The notes under the pieces were generated by a model. It was not told where the DNA came from and made no database searches. It was given only the letters and a program-made list of their open reading frames with translations. A stretch of DNA of 64,000 bases from Hirsutella rhossiliensis (lineage: Eukaryota > Ascomycota > Sordariomycetes > Hypocreales > Ophiocordycipitaceae): NCBI RefSeq assembly GCF_020360975.1, contig NW_025408677.1, positions 1 to 64,000 on the forward strand, read 5' to 3'. A program made the position numbers and the translations under genes. Positions within the stretch are counted from its first letter, which is position 1; each line of letters begins with the position of its first letter. Below, one piece after another: positions 31,163-42,355 of this stretch.

Positions 31163-34100
31163 ATGGCGGACAGTCCTGCAGTGAAGTTAAGCGAGGCGGT
31201 TGCTCACCCTGAAGCCTGTTCGTTGTCAGTCGGGGATGGAGAAGAGGTGAGAACGTGAGCGGGTCGGGTTCGGGGCTCGGAGATGGTGCGACAGGAGCCG
31301 GTGTAGATGTGGTGGCAGCTTCTGAGAGGGCCGCAGAGCACGGGGAGGGCCTGGGACGGTTACGAAGATACGAATCACGGGCGAATGCGGCATCAACGTT
31401 CCGGCCGATTCAGCCTAGGAAACCTGTGGTTGAAGACACCGCATGGAGACAGCACGCAGAAGCAATTGCGAGGTCGTTGCCGAGAAGACCGCCGCGAGGC
31501 GGTTTGCGGTCAAACAGAGCACGGAAGTTCCATAATATGGTTAGCAGCGGAAGTTCCGCGCAACATCAGTCACCGGGTCAGCTTCCGAGGCCCCTGTTGC
31601 CTAGGGAACGTGGAGATATGGGGGTAGCGGACTCTGATCGTCCGCTCCCTCATCGGCACTTTCTGCCTCAGGAGGGAGATCCTGAAGATGAGGAGCAACG
31701 TGTTACGGCGGCGGCGGGCGATGTCCCGAGTGTTCATTCGAAGGAGGTACCGAAGCTTCGATCCATCCAGCCTAGGGAACCGGTATTCGACAACTTAAGA
31801 GAAAACGGGCAATTAGCAGCAGCGATTGCGTCTGGTTTGCCCAAGCGCCGTCGGGGACGGAGTTGGCGGGTAAAGGAGTACCAGGCCGCAGGGGTGTCTC
31901 CAACGCAGCAGGTACGGCGCAGCATCCGGGGCCGTCTCCTGTGGGGGTGGGCGACGCCGCGGCAGAGCCAGCGGACGCTTCGCTGAGCGGGCGGAGGCTG
32001 CAACAAAGGGAGGTGGGCGGCTCATCGCGGGTGGCGGCTGGGGCCCGTGCAGTTTGATCGGCAGCAAGAACGAGGAGAGTGCTGGAAAGGGCAGGACTGA
32101 GGTCAAGGTTCGGCATGGAAAACGTTCGCCAGCACGGCCCGGTGCCTGTCCAGTGCAAAGGGCCGGATGGCGTGTCAGGGATGCGCACGTAGTCGGGCAG
32201 TCGTCGCCAAAGCTGCCGCATCCGACGGCTTGCGAAGAAGCGAATCAGCCACGGAGAGAAGAAATCATGGATCGGAGGCGGCCCCGGAGGCGGCCCCGGA
32301 GGCGGGAGAAGAGAAAACGTCTTCCTGGCCCGGACGAGCGCCCGAGAAAACAGATTCGGAGTGGAATCGGAAGGCAGAGGAGTCGGGAGCTGCGGGCCGA
32401 AGACCTGGCGAGTGTGCTGCGTTTTTTGGAGGAAGACTTCGCCATGAAGGAGAGGCTGTCTAACGATCAGACGTGGTGTACGCCAATACCGCACGACAGG
32501 AAGGTGTCGACGGTGCGGGATTTTTATCAGGCGTTCCACGATGCGAGCACGTTGCCGATACGGACCTGCATGATGTGCTACCGCAAGCGTACGAGAAAAG
32601 AGCTGAGGAGATCAGATGGGATCAATGGCTGTCAAGCTGCGTGCCAGAGGGCGGCCGCTCACCATTTTCATGCCGGAGCTGCTTTCCGAAGGCGAGCCCG
32701 TGTCGGTGTGTGCGGGTGTGCCCGATGCCTGGCGCGCGGTAGTCTGTCGCCGGCGGTCCATCTTCACACTCGCCTTGGCTGTGAGCACATGTTCCCTGAC
32801 GAGCTTAAGGGACTCACGCTGGTCGAAGAGAAGCTCGTCTCGCTCAACTCCTGCTATGGGTTTGTCACGAGATATAGCATTCCGGGCGGGCAGAGGCAGG
32901 CCGTGAGGTATCCGAGGCACGTCAAGGGCCACATCACAGTGTTTCCCAACAACGTGCAGGAGCTGGCGACCAAGGTGCTCCGCACCCCTTTGCAAGCACT
33001 GGACGAGATCCACGTTTCGTGGCAGGGCGTGGAGAAGCCGGCACCGAGCGACCTGTCGAGTCTCTTGTCGGTGAGGAGGCGGGTCGTCGAGAGGGCTCTT
33101 GTTTGGCTGAAGAGGAACAACCCCCACTACGCCGAGATCGAGATCGACGTGGCGGAGATGGAGAGTTGGGGAGACCCGATAGACGGGGTGCCGGCCTTGG
33201 TGTATGATCGCATGGAGCGGAACGAGCCGTCCGCATGGGAGAAAACGCGGACGGCGCACGTTGTGCCGCCCACGGAGCGCGCCATGGACGACGAGGGGTC
33301 GGTGGAGATCGAGGAACTCTTCGCTCTGCTCAAGCAAAGGCAGGAAACGGGAGGCGAGGCTGAAGGGCACGGGCCCAACGAAGAAGGCGCGGGTCGTGAT
33401 GGAGTTGGTGCTAGCCCCGATCAGAACGTTCGACCAATCAACGAGGTGACGTCTTCCGGCATGTTTGGGCTGGACGGACCGCCAGACGTGGCGGATGTCG
33501 AGAAGCTGCGGTTTGCCTGTGACGCTGTTGGCGCAGGTGCCGACGACGGCCGCGCGGGCCCGAGAACGTGGGTCGGATCCTCGGTGGGGTCGAGGGCGTG
33601 GCGACGATGGCAGTGAGCCATACATTCGAGTCTCGCGGGGGGATGAGTTTGCCGACTCCTTTGAGACGTCCTTCTTCGCCAGAACGTTCCCGACCCTGTT
33701 CCCATTTGGCGTTGGGGGACCAAGGCTGGCCGAAGAGGCCATAGCCGAGGCGGGGAAGGCCCTTACCAACTTGCGAGGCACCGGTAGAGCTGTTGAGGCA
33801 GGGGCGGCTGCGGGAGACATCGTATCCTCCCGAAGCTTGAACCTCCGGATTTGGGCCGACATCGTGCTCCGGCGCCATGGTGGCCGGTTTGCGTTGCACC
33901 ACATATTTGCATTTCTCGTCTTCAACATGGGGGTGCGGTCGAGGAACCGCCGCGTCAGCATGCTGAGTGTGGCGAGGAAGGACTTCGGCAAGGTCGAGCG
34001 CGTTGCCCGCTCGATGACCGCGCAAAGGTTAGCGGCGGCGAGGGTCGAGTTGGAGAGCTCGGGCAAGACGACCGATGAGGGCGTGAAGGAGCTTCTCAGG

Positions 34101-34614
34101 AGCCTCTCGCTGTACGGCCACCGGCAACCCATGTCGAGAGAGTTCGGCTCAATATGCGGCGGAAAATCCAGTCGCTCATCGTTGGCTACGGCGTTCCGGC
34201 CATCTGGTTCACCATCAACCCAAACGACATTACGAACCCGGTGAAGCTGCGACTGGCGGCATATCGGACACGCGATCCCGGCGCGGCCGAGGAGTTCCTA
34301 GAAGGCCTTGGGAGTGCGTACAAGCGGACAAGGCTGGCCATGTCCGATCCGATGAGCGCCGCCGTATTCTTCCACCGGGAGATGAAGCTCTTCTTCGATC
34401 ATTACGTGAAGGTCGGAGAAGAGTCGGTATTCGGGCGCATCGGCAAGTACTATGGCGCTGTGGAGACCAACGAACGAGGGCGCTTCATGTTCACGGCTTG
34501 CTCTGGTTGCACGGAAACGCGCATCTCAGCTCGATGCTTGCCGACATCCACGGGGAGGATCAGGCGGCGTATCGCGAGCGAATCATACGATACGTCGATA
34601 GTGTCTTCTCCGAG
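31163..34614 (+). pseudogene. Helitron A2 Rep-helicase exon 1: N-terminal modules, Cys-rich, Helitron-like N, HUH
   Basis: The start ATG at 31163 reads MADSPAVKLSEAVAHPEACS and is followed by a frame change near 31250. Two SIQP-type modules are readable at 31385-31500 and 31755-31860 (FRPIQPRKP..AIARSLP, LRSIQPREP..AIASGLP). A long open stretch 32054-33616 holds the cysteine pairs, LTLVEEKLVSLNSCYGFVTRY and LLSVRRRVVERALVWLKRNN. The Helitron-like N blocks lie at 33880-34420 (RRHGGRFALHHIFAFLVFNM, WFTINPNDITNPVKLRLAAY). One base is missing before the HUH block near 34480, so the histidine pair is read out of frame. Other frame changes are near 32650, 33600 and 34150. Confidence 0.82.
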
Positions 34615-34696
34615 GTAAGAATAGCTAAGACGTGTCACTGAGAACCTGAATTGCTCGTCCGATGGACAAACGGGGCCAGGCTGACGTGCAAGATAG
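34615..34696 (+). other. intron 1 of A2 Rep-helicase
   Basis: Donor GAG/GTAAGA at 34615, branch CTGAC at 34681-34685, acceptor AGATAG at 34696. The same intron is seen in A3 and A4. Confidence 0.75.
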
Positions 34697-35759
34697 GATC
34701 TGGATCAGGAAGGGTTCTGCGCCGTGCAAGCGGAGCGATCTGTGACGTCCGATATTTCCTCCCTGCTGGACAACACCGAGCAGTTTTCGGCCGCATTTGA
34801 CGAGGAGGCCAACTTCTGTGCCGGCGCTACACAGGTTCACACGCATAGCCCGACCTGTGTCAAGTATTCCTTGGGCAAAGGAGCGCGGAAAGGGAATCTC
34901 TGTCGTTTTAAGGCTCCATGGAGGTTGGTCGACAAGACCGCCATCACGGCAGACGGGGTGCTGCAGATCCGGAGGACTCACAGCATGGTCAATCGATGGA
35001 ACAAGGCTATCGCTGTTGGGCTCCGGCACAACCACGACATTTCCTTCATTGCGACGCAGCGCAAGACCATGGCCCTTATGTATTATGTCACGAACTACGC
35101 GACGAAGGTGGAGGACCCGGTGTGGAAGCGTGTGGCGGCCGCGGCCGATCTCCTGGCCGCCTCAACGGGTGACGGCACGGCCAACGGAGGACAGGACGAC
35201 GGTGGAGGTGCTGTTGGCGATGACGCCGCCAAGGGGAACAGGACGCGACAGTTCTTGATGAGGGTGGCGAATCGTGTGTTCACGGAGCGTCCGCTATCTC
35301 AGGTCGAGGTCATCGCTCATCTTCTGGGATATCCAGCCGAGTTCACCAACAGCAGCGCCTGGGCGTACCTGAACACATCTCTGCTGTACTGGGAAGTCTT
35401 TCGACGGTGGCCGTATCTCCGACGAGCAAGTGGCGCGGCGGCCATAGATGATACTCTGAATGAGTCGGTCGTTGTCGAAGAAGCAGGCCTGAGGATCTCC
35501 CACGTTGAGGCGTACCAGCACCGGGAGAGCTCCTGCGAGGGCTATGCTTATACGACTACATATCGCTCGTTAGACTAAAACGCACCAGTAAGGATGAGAG
35601 CTGTGCGGCCTGGGGAGGTGCCCTTCGAGGATGGATGGGCGCCAGGAGACGCTGGGTCCAGGTGCTCAGGCGGCCGGGCAAGCATGCTACCGTCTGCCTC
35701 GATGGCTACCTGAGCAAGGACTTCGGCCACAACGACGACGAGGAGTCGTGCCACCGGAG
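34697..35759 (+). pseudogene. Helitron A2 Rep-helicase exon 2 (Rep tyrosine region)
   Basis: The 34724-35578 stretch is open for 284 codons. It contains EEANFCAGATQVHTHSPTCV, a Cys/His cluster, and NRWNKAIAVGLRHNHDISFI. The Rep active-site block YYVTNYATKVEDP follows near 35081-35120. The part ending DGYLSKDF runs to the donor at 35760. A frame change near 35540 breaks it. The second Tyr of the YxxxYxxK motif is the expected nucleophile for strand cleavage. Confidence 0.85.
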
Positions 35760-35829
35760 GTGTGTATAGCAACCGCCCTGCCGGCAGGCATCATCAGAGT
35801 GGCTAACCTCCCCCCCCTCCCCCTTAAAG
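35760..35829 (+). other. intron 2 of A2 Rep-helicase
   Basis: GTGTGTATAG donor, TGGCTAACC branch near 35800, TTAAAG acceptor. The position is conserved in all complete copies. Confidence 0.65.
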
Positions 35830-38276
35830 GGCAGCCGTGCAGCATCTTGCGCTATTTGTGCCGTGGGAGTCCTTTCTGTGCGAAGAAACAGGTGAGATCA
35901 ATGGCATCTGGGAGCGGGCGCGAGAGGCGCTGGCCCCGAGAATATCATGTCTCGTCGACAACGTGCAGCTGCTTCGACGATCAGCCGAAGACGCAAAGCG
36001 CGACGCCAAGCAATGGGCGGCCTCATCCGGCGATGGCGATTCCACGGTCGCCCACGTCGAGGAGGGCGAGACAGGCGAGGCGGGCGCAGAATTTGCAGCG
36101 ACGTATCGGTCCAACAACATCGGAGACGCAACGCGCCTGATCGACGTCGTCCGAGGCGCAGTGGGCACGAATCAGGTGACGGCCAAGTCGCCGGAGCTCA
36201 TGGCAATGATGCGGCAGCTCTGTCGATTCCAGCAATCGGCGCTCTGCTCAACGGCCGAGCTCGAGGCCATCGCGATTCCCGAACAAGGGTTGAGGTGCAT
36301 AAGCATGCCAGGGCGGGTATTTTCCGGGGCCGCACTACCGCCGCAGGATCAGGTCAAGGCTATCAAGTCGCAGCAGATAAGTGCGTCGAGGAAAGGAGAG
36401 AATGATCCAGGCGTACAAACCACAATCGCAGTCCGGGAAAGCGATCGCCGAGCTGCGTTGCGGAGGTGATGACCGGCTTCGGGAGGACGACGTCGAAATG
36501 ACGACAGCCGACTCCGACGAGACGGCTAGCGACGCAGAAGCGGGAATGCGCGTCCAGTTTGGCCCATCGACCTCCTTCTTCGCGGCGGGCAAGGAGTTGT
36601 CAACACGGCTAACGCTGAACAAGAGGCAGTCGATCGCTTTCCTAATAATATGCCGCCAGCTCGATTTGATGCGACAAACGAATAGGGGCGATGCCGGCCA
36701 GCTCTGCCAGTTCGTCGGCGGCGAGGGGGGCACCGGCAAGTCGCGGATCATTGGGGCACTCGTCGAGCTGTTCAGTGGGAAGAGCCTTTCGAATCGTCTG
36801 CTGATCACGGCGACGTCAGGGACTGCCGCGGCGCAGATCAACGGCATCACGATCCACTCCGCCTGCGGGTTCACTAAAGACCAAGGGGCGGGCGGCGCGA
36901 ACACAGCCAAGGACCTTGACGGGGTGCGGCTGACAAAACGGGCGGAGCGGTTCATCCACGGCCAGTCTCGGATGGACTGGCAGGAGAACGGACTCGTTGT
37001 CATCGCCGAGGTGGGCATGGTCGGAGCGCGGACGCTGCACGCCATAAACGAGCGACTCTGTCGGCTTCGCGGATCGCAGAAAGATTTCGGGGATCCCCAT
37101 CGTCCTCTTCTGCGGAGACTTTCAGCAGTTCCGGCCGGTCCAAGAGAGGTCGATCGTCCTGCCGAGCGCGGCCATCTCGTGGGACGTAGACAACTCGTTC
37201 AAGGCCGAGCAGCGGCACCAGCACGACAAAGCGCACGCGCTGTGGAAGAGATTCACGACGGTCGTCATGTTGAACGAGCAAATGCGCGCCGCCGGGGATC
37301 CGGAATTGCAGGGCTGCTGAAGCGGATCCGGCAGGGTGTGCAGGACCGCACGGATCTGGACCTCCTCAACTCAAGGTGCTACCGCGAGGGCAGGCGGATC
37401 CCTTGGGAGACTGGCATCACCGTGGTGACGCCGCTGAACAGGAATCGGTGGAACCTAAACATGGAGGCAAGCTTGGCGTTCCGGGTCCAGCAGCGGTCGA
37501 CGATGCGCATCTTCATCTCCGAGCACAAGTGGAAGGAGGGCCTGCCGACCGAGGAAGAAGCGATCATGGTACTCAATCAAGGCGACGATAGCGCGATCCC
37601 CGTGCCGGCCGTCTTCATGTTCGTGGCCGGGATGCCGGTCGTCGTGAACCACAACACCCATCAGGGGCTGAAGCTGGTGAACGGCGCCGGCTACTCGGCG
37701 GTGGAGGTCATTGTCGACAAGGCGTCCCCAGGGCATCGAATCTCGTCCGACATGACGATCCACTTCGGGCCGCCGGCGGGGATATTACTGGAATCGGCGA
37801 CGACAAAGGACCTCCACTTCGTCGGGATGCCGCCGGGCACGATCTTGTTAACGCCGATGAGCGTCAGGATACACTGCCAACGAAAGCGGCCGTGGCAGCA
37901 GAACGACGTCAGCCGGAAGGGATTGCCGTGCGCAGCAGCCTTCGCCTGCACGGACTACAAGGTGCAGGGCAGAACGCTAGAGCGCGTGGCCCTGGAGCTG
38001 CGGGGGACACGGACGACGAAAGTCGATGGAAGGGCCGTGCCCTCGCAATGCGACCCGTACAGCTTATATGTGCAGCTATCGCGCTGTCGAACGCTAGACG
38101 GCATCACGCTCGTGTCCAAGGTGCGGGAGAGAGACTTGGTGGGCAACCGAGTCCCCGAAGAGATGACCGCCGCGCAGGCCAGGCTGGAGGTGCTAAGCGA
38201 GAGGACTGTCGAGGAAGCTTTGCGTCGGTCGGATGGCGACGCTGAAGAGTCAAGGAGAGTTGTCAGGGTGAGGTGA
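35830..38276 (+). pseudogene. Helitron A2 PIF1 helicase exon, open but scrambled
   Basis: A linker with DNVQLLRRSAEDAKRDAKQW is followed by a 631-codon open frame at 36381-38276. Walker A is intact (GGEGGTGKS near 36718-36744). Walker B reads VIAEVGM near 36999-37020, with Ala replacing the catalytic Asp found in A4 (VIDEVSM). A 2-base loss near 37089 and a 1-base loss near 37310 put about 75 codons, including motif III (GDFQQFRPV in A1), in the wrong frame, then restore it. Motifs V and VI are intact (FACTDYKVQGRTLERV, LYVQLSRCRTLDGI). The frame looks full length, but the protein cannot be a helicase. Confidence 0.88.
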
Positions 38277-38357
38277 CGAGGGGGAGAAGACGGAGGAGCG
38301 CGCCGGCGGGCAAGAAGACAAGGGCACTGGGCAGCAGCGATCAACGAGGGGCGACTT
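38277..38357 (+). other. truncated 3' tail of Helitron A2
   Basis: It matches the 3' part of A1 up to CAGCGATCAACGAGGGG, then stops exactly where the left motif of A3 starts. The normal 3' end of A2 is absent. Confidence 0.6.
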
Positions 38358-38375
38358 GCCTTGAGGAACGAAAGG
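38358..38375. repeat. left terminal motif of Helitron A3
   Basis: GCCTTGAGGAACGAAAGG, identical to A1 and A4. It is also the junction with the truncated tail of A2. Confidence 0.72.
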
Positions 38376-38715
38376 ACTTTATGCCCCACCCCCGGTTTTG
38401 CCCCTCGAAATCCCCGCTTCTGATTCGCTCGGTCGATTGGCTACGGTCATTTCGCCTTCGGTTGGGCCTTTCGCCTTCTGTTTGTCATGTCCTGGGGCAT
38501 CTGATTCGCTTGTCCGTGCCCTGAGACTTCTGATTGCCCAGAATAATAAACCGCTTTCGCTTCTGGCCCGTTGAAAACCCCCCTTCCCATTCGCTTGTGC
38601 CGCCTGCTCCACCGGTCGCCCCGACCCAATTTTCCCATTAGTAATGAAGTCCTTGCAAGGGTCGGGGTGGGGCATAGCTAAGTTATTGGTGTCGCGCCCT
38701 CTTGGGTTAAGTTAC
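38376..38715. other. 3' non-coding end of Helitron A3
   Basis: It contains two variants of CTTCTGATTCGCT and related TTCGCTT steps, also seen in the 3' ends of A4 and A5. No gene. Confidence 0.5.
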
Positions 38716-41156
38716 CTACTGCTCACCGTCTCTGTCCCCGCGCTCACCGAGCCTGTTGCACATCGCTTCCCGAACAGTTCTATCGCTCAGTTCCTCCAGC
38801 CTCGCTTGTGCGGCGGTCATCTCCCGGGGACCCGGTTTCCCACTAGGTCTCTCTCGCACTTTCGACACGAGCATGATGCCGTCCAGCGTCGGGCACCGTG
38901 ACAGCTGCACGTATAGGCTGTACGGGTCGCACTGCGACGGGACGGCGCGTCCGCCGACGTTTGTCGTCCTCGTCCCCCGCAGCTCGAGCGCCACGCGCTC
39001 CAGCGTCCCCCCCTGCACCTTGTAATCCGTGCACGCGAAAGCGGCGGCGCACGGCAGGCCCTTTCGGCTGACGTCGTTCTGCTGCCACGGTCGCTTCCGT
39101 TGACACTGGATCCTGACGCTCATGGGCGTCAGCAGGATCGTGCCGGGCGGCATCCCGACGAAGTGGAAGTCCTTGGTCGTCTTCGACCCCAGTATTATCG
39201 CCGCCGGCGGCCCGAAGTGGATCGTCATGTCGGCCGAGATCCGATGCCCCGGTGCGCCTTGTCGACGATGACCTCCACCGCCGTGTAGCTAGCACCGTTC
39301 ACCAGCTTCAGCCCCTGGTGGGTGTTGTGGTTCACGACGACCGGCATCCCCGGCACGAACATGAAGACGGCCGGCACCGGGATCGCGCTGTCGTCGCCCT
39401 GGTTCAGCATCATGATGGCCTCTTCCTCGGTCGGCAGGCCGTCCTTCCACTTGTGCTCGGAGAGGAAGATGCGCACCGTCGACCGCTGCTGGATCTGGAA
39501 CGCCAGGCTCGCCTCCATGTTGAGGTTCCACCGATTCCTGTTGAGCGGCGTCACCACGGTGATGCCCGTCTCCACGGGATCCGCCTGCCTTCCCGGTGGC
39601 ACCTCGAGTTGAGGAGATCCAGGTCCGTGTGGTCCTGCACGCCCCCGCGGATCCGCTTCAGCAGCCGCTGCAGCTCCGGGTCGCCGGCGGCGCGCATCTG
39701 CTCGTCCAGCATGACGGCCGTCGTGAACCGCCTCCACAGCGCGTGCGCCTTGTCGTGCTGGTGGCGCTGCTCGGCCCTGAACGAGTTGTCCTCGTCCCAC
39801 GAGACGGCCGCGCTCGGCAGCAGGATCGACCTCTCCTGGACCGGGCGGAACTGGTGGAAGTCCCCGCAGAAGAGGACGATGGGGATCCGCCGAAGTCCCG
39901 CTGCGATCCCCGCAGCTGGCAGATCCGCTCGTTGACGGCGTGCAGCGTCCGCGCGCCGAGCATGCTCACCTCGTCGATGACGAGCATGTCCTATCCTGCC
40001 AGTCCATCCGAGACTGGCCGTTGACGAACCGCTCCGCCTGCCTCGGCAACCGCACGCCGTCGACGTCCTCGCCGTGTTCGCGCCCGGCCCTTGGTCCTTG
40101 GTGAAGCCGCAGGCCGAGTGGATGGTGATGCCGTTGACCCGCGGCGGCGGTCCCCGACGTCGCCGTGATCAGCAGGCGATGCGAGAGGTCCTTCGCGGCG
40201 AAGAGGCCCACGAGTGCTTCGATGACGCGCGACTTGCCGGTGCCGCCCTCGCCGCCGACGAACTGACAGAGCTGGCTGACGTCGCCTCCGTCTCCTGCCG
40301 CATCGAGTCCAGGTGGCGGCATATTATGGAGAAGGCAATCGCCTGCTTCTTGTTTAGCGTCAATCGTCTTGTCAAGTCTTTCCCGGCCTCGTGAAAGGAG
40401 GTGGATGGGCCGAGGCGGACTTCCATGCCGGCCTCCGCGTTACCTGCCCTCTCCTCGGTTTCCACTCGCGTCACCTGGACGTCTTCCTCCCCGAAGCCGG
40501 CGAGCACGCTCCGCTCCGCTGCGCCGCGATCGGTACCGTGGGCCGGGGCCATGCTTTGTATGCCCTGGATCATCTTCACCCTCTCTCTGGAGGCGCATGT
40601 CTGCTGCGACTTGATGGCCTTGACCTGATCCTGCGGCGGCACTGCAGCCCCGGAGAACACCTGCCCGGGCATGTTGATGTGCCCCCCACCCCGTTCGGTC
40701 ACGACGGTGGCCCGGAGCTCGGCCGTCGAGGCTAGCGCTGATTGCTGGAAGCGGGAGAGCTGCTGCATCATTCCCGAAAGCTCCCGCGACCCCGCCGTGA
40801 TCTGGTTCGCGCCGGTCGCGCTTCTAACGACATCGATCAGTCGCGTTGCGTTTCCGACGTTGTCGGACTGGTACGCGGATCCCGCCTCGCGGTCCGCCTC
40901 GCCCGGCCCTCCCCATCCTCCCCAATCGCCAGGTGCGCCGGCCGGATCCCCGTCGCCGGACGACGCTGCCCATTGCTTGGCGTCTCGCTTTGCGTCCTCG
41001 GCGGACCGCCGGAGTAGTTGAACGTTATCGACGAGGCACGAGGTTCTTGGCGGAAGCCGCTCTCGTGCGCGCCTCCATATCTCGTTGATGTCGCCTCGCT
41101 CTTCGCTAAGAAAGGTCTCCCACGGCGCGAATAGGGCAAGATGCTGCACGGCTGCT
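38716..41156 (-). pseudogene. Helitron A3 PIF1 helicase exon, frameshifted
   Basis: The 5' part (41149-40250) is open and reads QHLALFAPWETFLSEERGDI, the RRSAEDAKRDAKQW linker, and LTLNKKQAIAFSIICRHLDS. A frame change near 40290 precedes Walker A (GGEGGTGKSRVIEALVGLF near 40200-40260). Further changes lie near 40150, 39960, 39880, 39590 and 39240. Later blocks include PLNRNRWNLNMEASLAFQ near 39490-39550, DSAIPVPAVFMFVPGMPVVV near 39330-39390, FACTDYKVQG near 39010-39040 and YVQLSRCPTLDGI near 38875-38915. Inactive. Confidence 0.86.
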
Positions 41157-41226
41157 CTGTAGCGGCACGGTTAGTCACCGCGCGTTGGGACCGCTTTTCG
41201 ACCGGCCATCCACCGCACCTACTTAC
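41157..41226 (-). other. intron 2 of A3 Rep-helicase
   Basis: Minus strand: GTAAGTAGG donor at 41226, CTAACC-type branch near 41172, CTACAG acceptor at 41157. Confidence 0.7.
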
Positions 41227-42291
41227 CGGCGGTGGCATTGTTCCTCGTCGTCTTGCTCGAAATCCTTGCTAAGGTGGCCGTCAAGGCAGACGACGGCGTG
41301 CTTTCCTGGCCGCCTCAATACCTGCACCCAGTCTTTGCCGGCCACCCAGCCGCTCTCGAAAGGCACCTCTCCCAGGCACCGGAGCACCCGTCCTTGCCGA
41401 CGCGTTGGAGCCTGACGAGCGAAACATAGTCATATAGGCACAAGCCTCGTAGGACGTGTCCGCGATGATGGTACGCCTCGGCGAAGCTGATCCTCTCGCC
41501 TGCTTCCTCCACGGCGACCGACTCGTCCACGGACACGTCTGCGACCGCGGTGCCGCTCTCCTGCCGAAGGTGTCGCCAGCGCCTGGAGACGTGCCAGTAG
41601 AGCACCGACACGTTCAGGTACGCCCAGGCGCTGCTGCTCGTGAACTCGCTCGGGTATCCCAGGAGATGGGCGACGACCTCGACTTGCGACAGGGCGCGCT
41701 CCGTGAATATCCTGTTCGCCACTCTCATCAGAAACTGCCGCGTCTTATTATTCTTGGTTCCGTCGTCGCCGCCGACGACGCCATTTCCGGCATCCTCCTG
41801 GCACCCGGCTGGCCACCTGCTGCGACGACGGGCAGCAGTTCCGCGGCCGCGGCGACGCGCTTCCACGTCGGGTCCTCTACCTTGGTCGCGTAATTCGTCA
41901 CGTAATAGACGAGAGCCATGGTCTTCCGCTGCGTCGCTATGAAGGAGATGTCGTGGTTGTGGCGGAGCCCCACGGCGATGGCCTTGTTCCACCGATTCAC
42001 CATGGGATGCGTCCTGCGGATCCGCAGCACGCCGTCCTGTGAGAGCGTCGTCTCCTCGACCAGCTTCCATGGCGCCTTGAAGCGACAGAGGTCGCCCCTT
42101 CGCCCCTTGTTGCCCAGGGAGTACTTGACGCATGTCGGGCTGTGGGTGTGGATCTGCGTCGCGCCGGCGCAGAAGTTGGCTTCCTCTTCGAATCCGGCCG
42201 AGAACTGCTCGGCACTGTCCAGCAGGGATGAGACGTCAGACGTCACCGAACGCTCCGCCTGCACGGCGCAGAAGCCTTCCTGGTCCAAGTC
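41227..42291 (-). pseudogene. Helitron A3 Rep-helicase exon 2
   Basis: The stretch 42288-41728 is open and holds EEANFCAGATQIHTHSPTCV, NRWNKAIAVGLRHNHDISFI and the Rep tyrosine block YYVTNYATKVEDP near 41870-41910. A frame change near 41780 leads to RVANRIFTERALSQVEVVAH and LCLYDYVSLVRLQRVG (41430-41720), ending near 41227. The order matches A2 and A4. Confidence 0.82.
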
Positions 42292-42355
42292 CTGCCTTCC
42301 GCGTCAGCCTGCGTCTTCTCGGCCCATGACAGCAACGCCCCTTGCTGTTACCTAC
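42292..42355 (-). other. intron 1 of A3 Rep-helicase
   Basis: Minus strand: GTAGGTAACAG donor at 42355, GCTGACG branch at about 42305, AAGGCAG acceptor at 42292. The reading frame happens to stay open across it. Confidence 0.72.

Larger units (their letters stand above)
30416..38357 (+). mobile_element. Helitron A2 (family A, plus strand), 5'-truncated
   Basis: The Rep-helicase gene is on the plus strand, closest to A1. The left boundary is sharp: copia gag ends at A30415 and Helitron sequence begins TCAGCACGG at 30416. Homology to A1 starts at AGCACGG, inside the region between the two A1 genes, so A2 lacks the accessory gene and the right-end motif. On the 3' side homology to A1 stops where the left motif of A3 begins (38358), so its own 3' end is missing too. 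It contains the 401-bp TRIM-like insertion. Confidence 0.75.
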
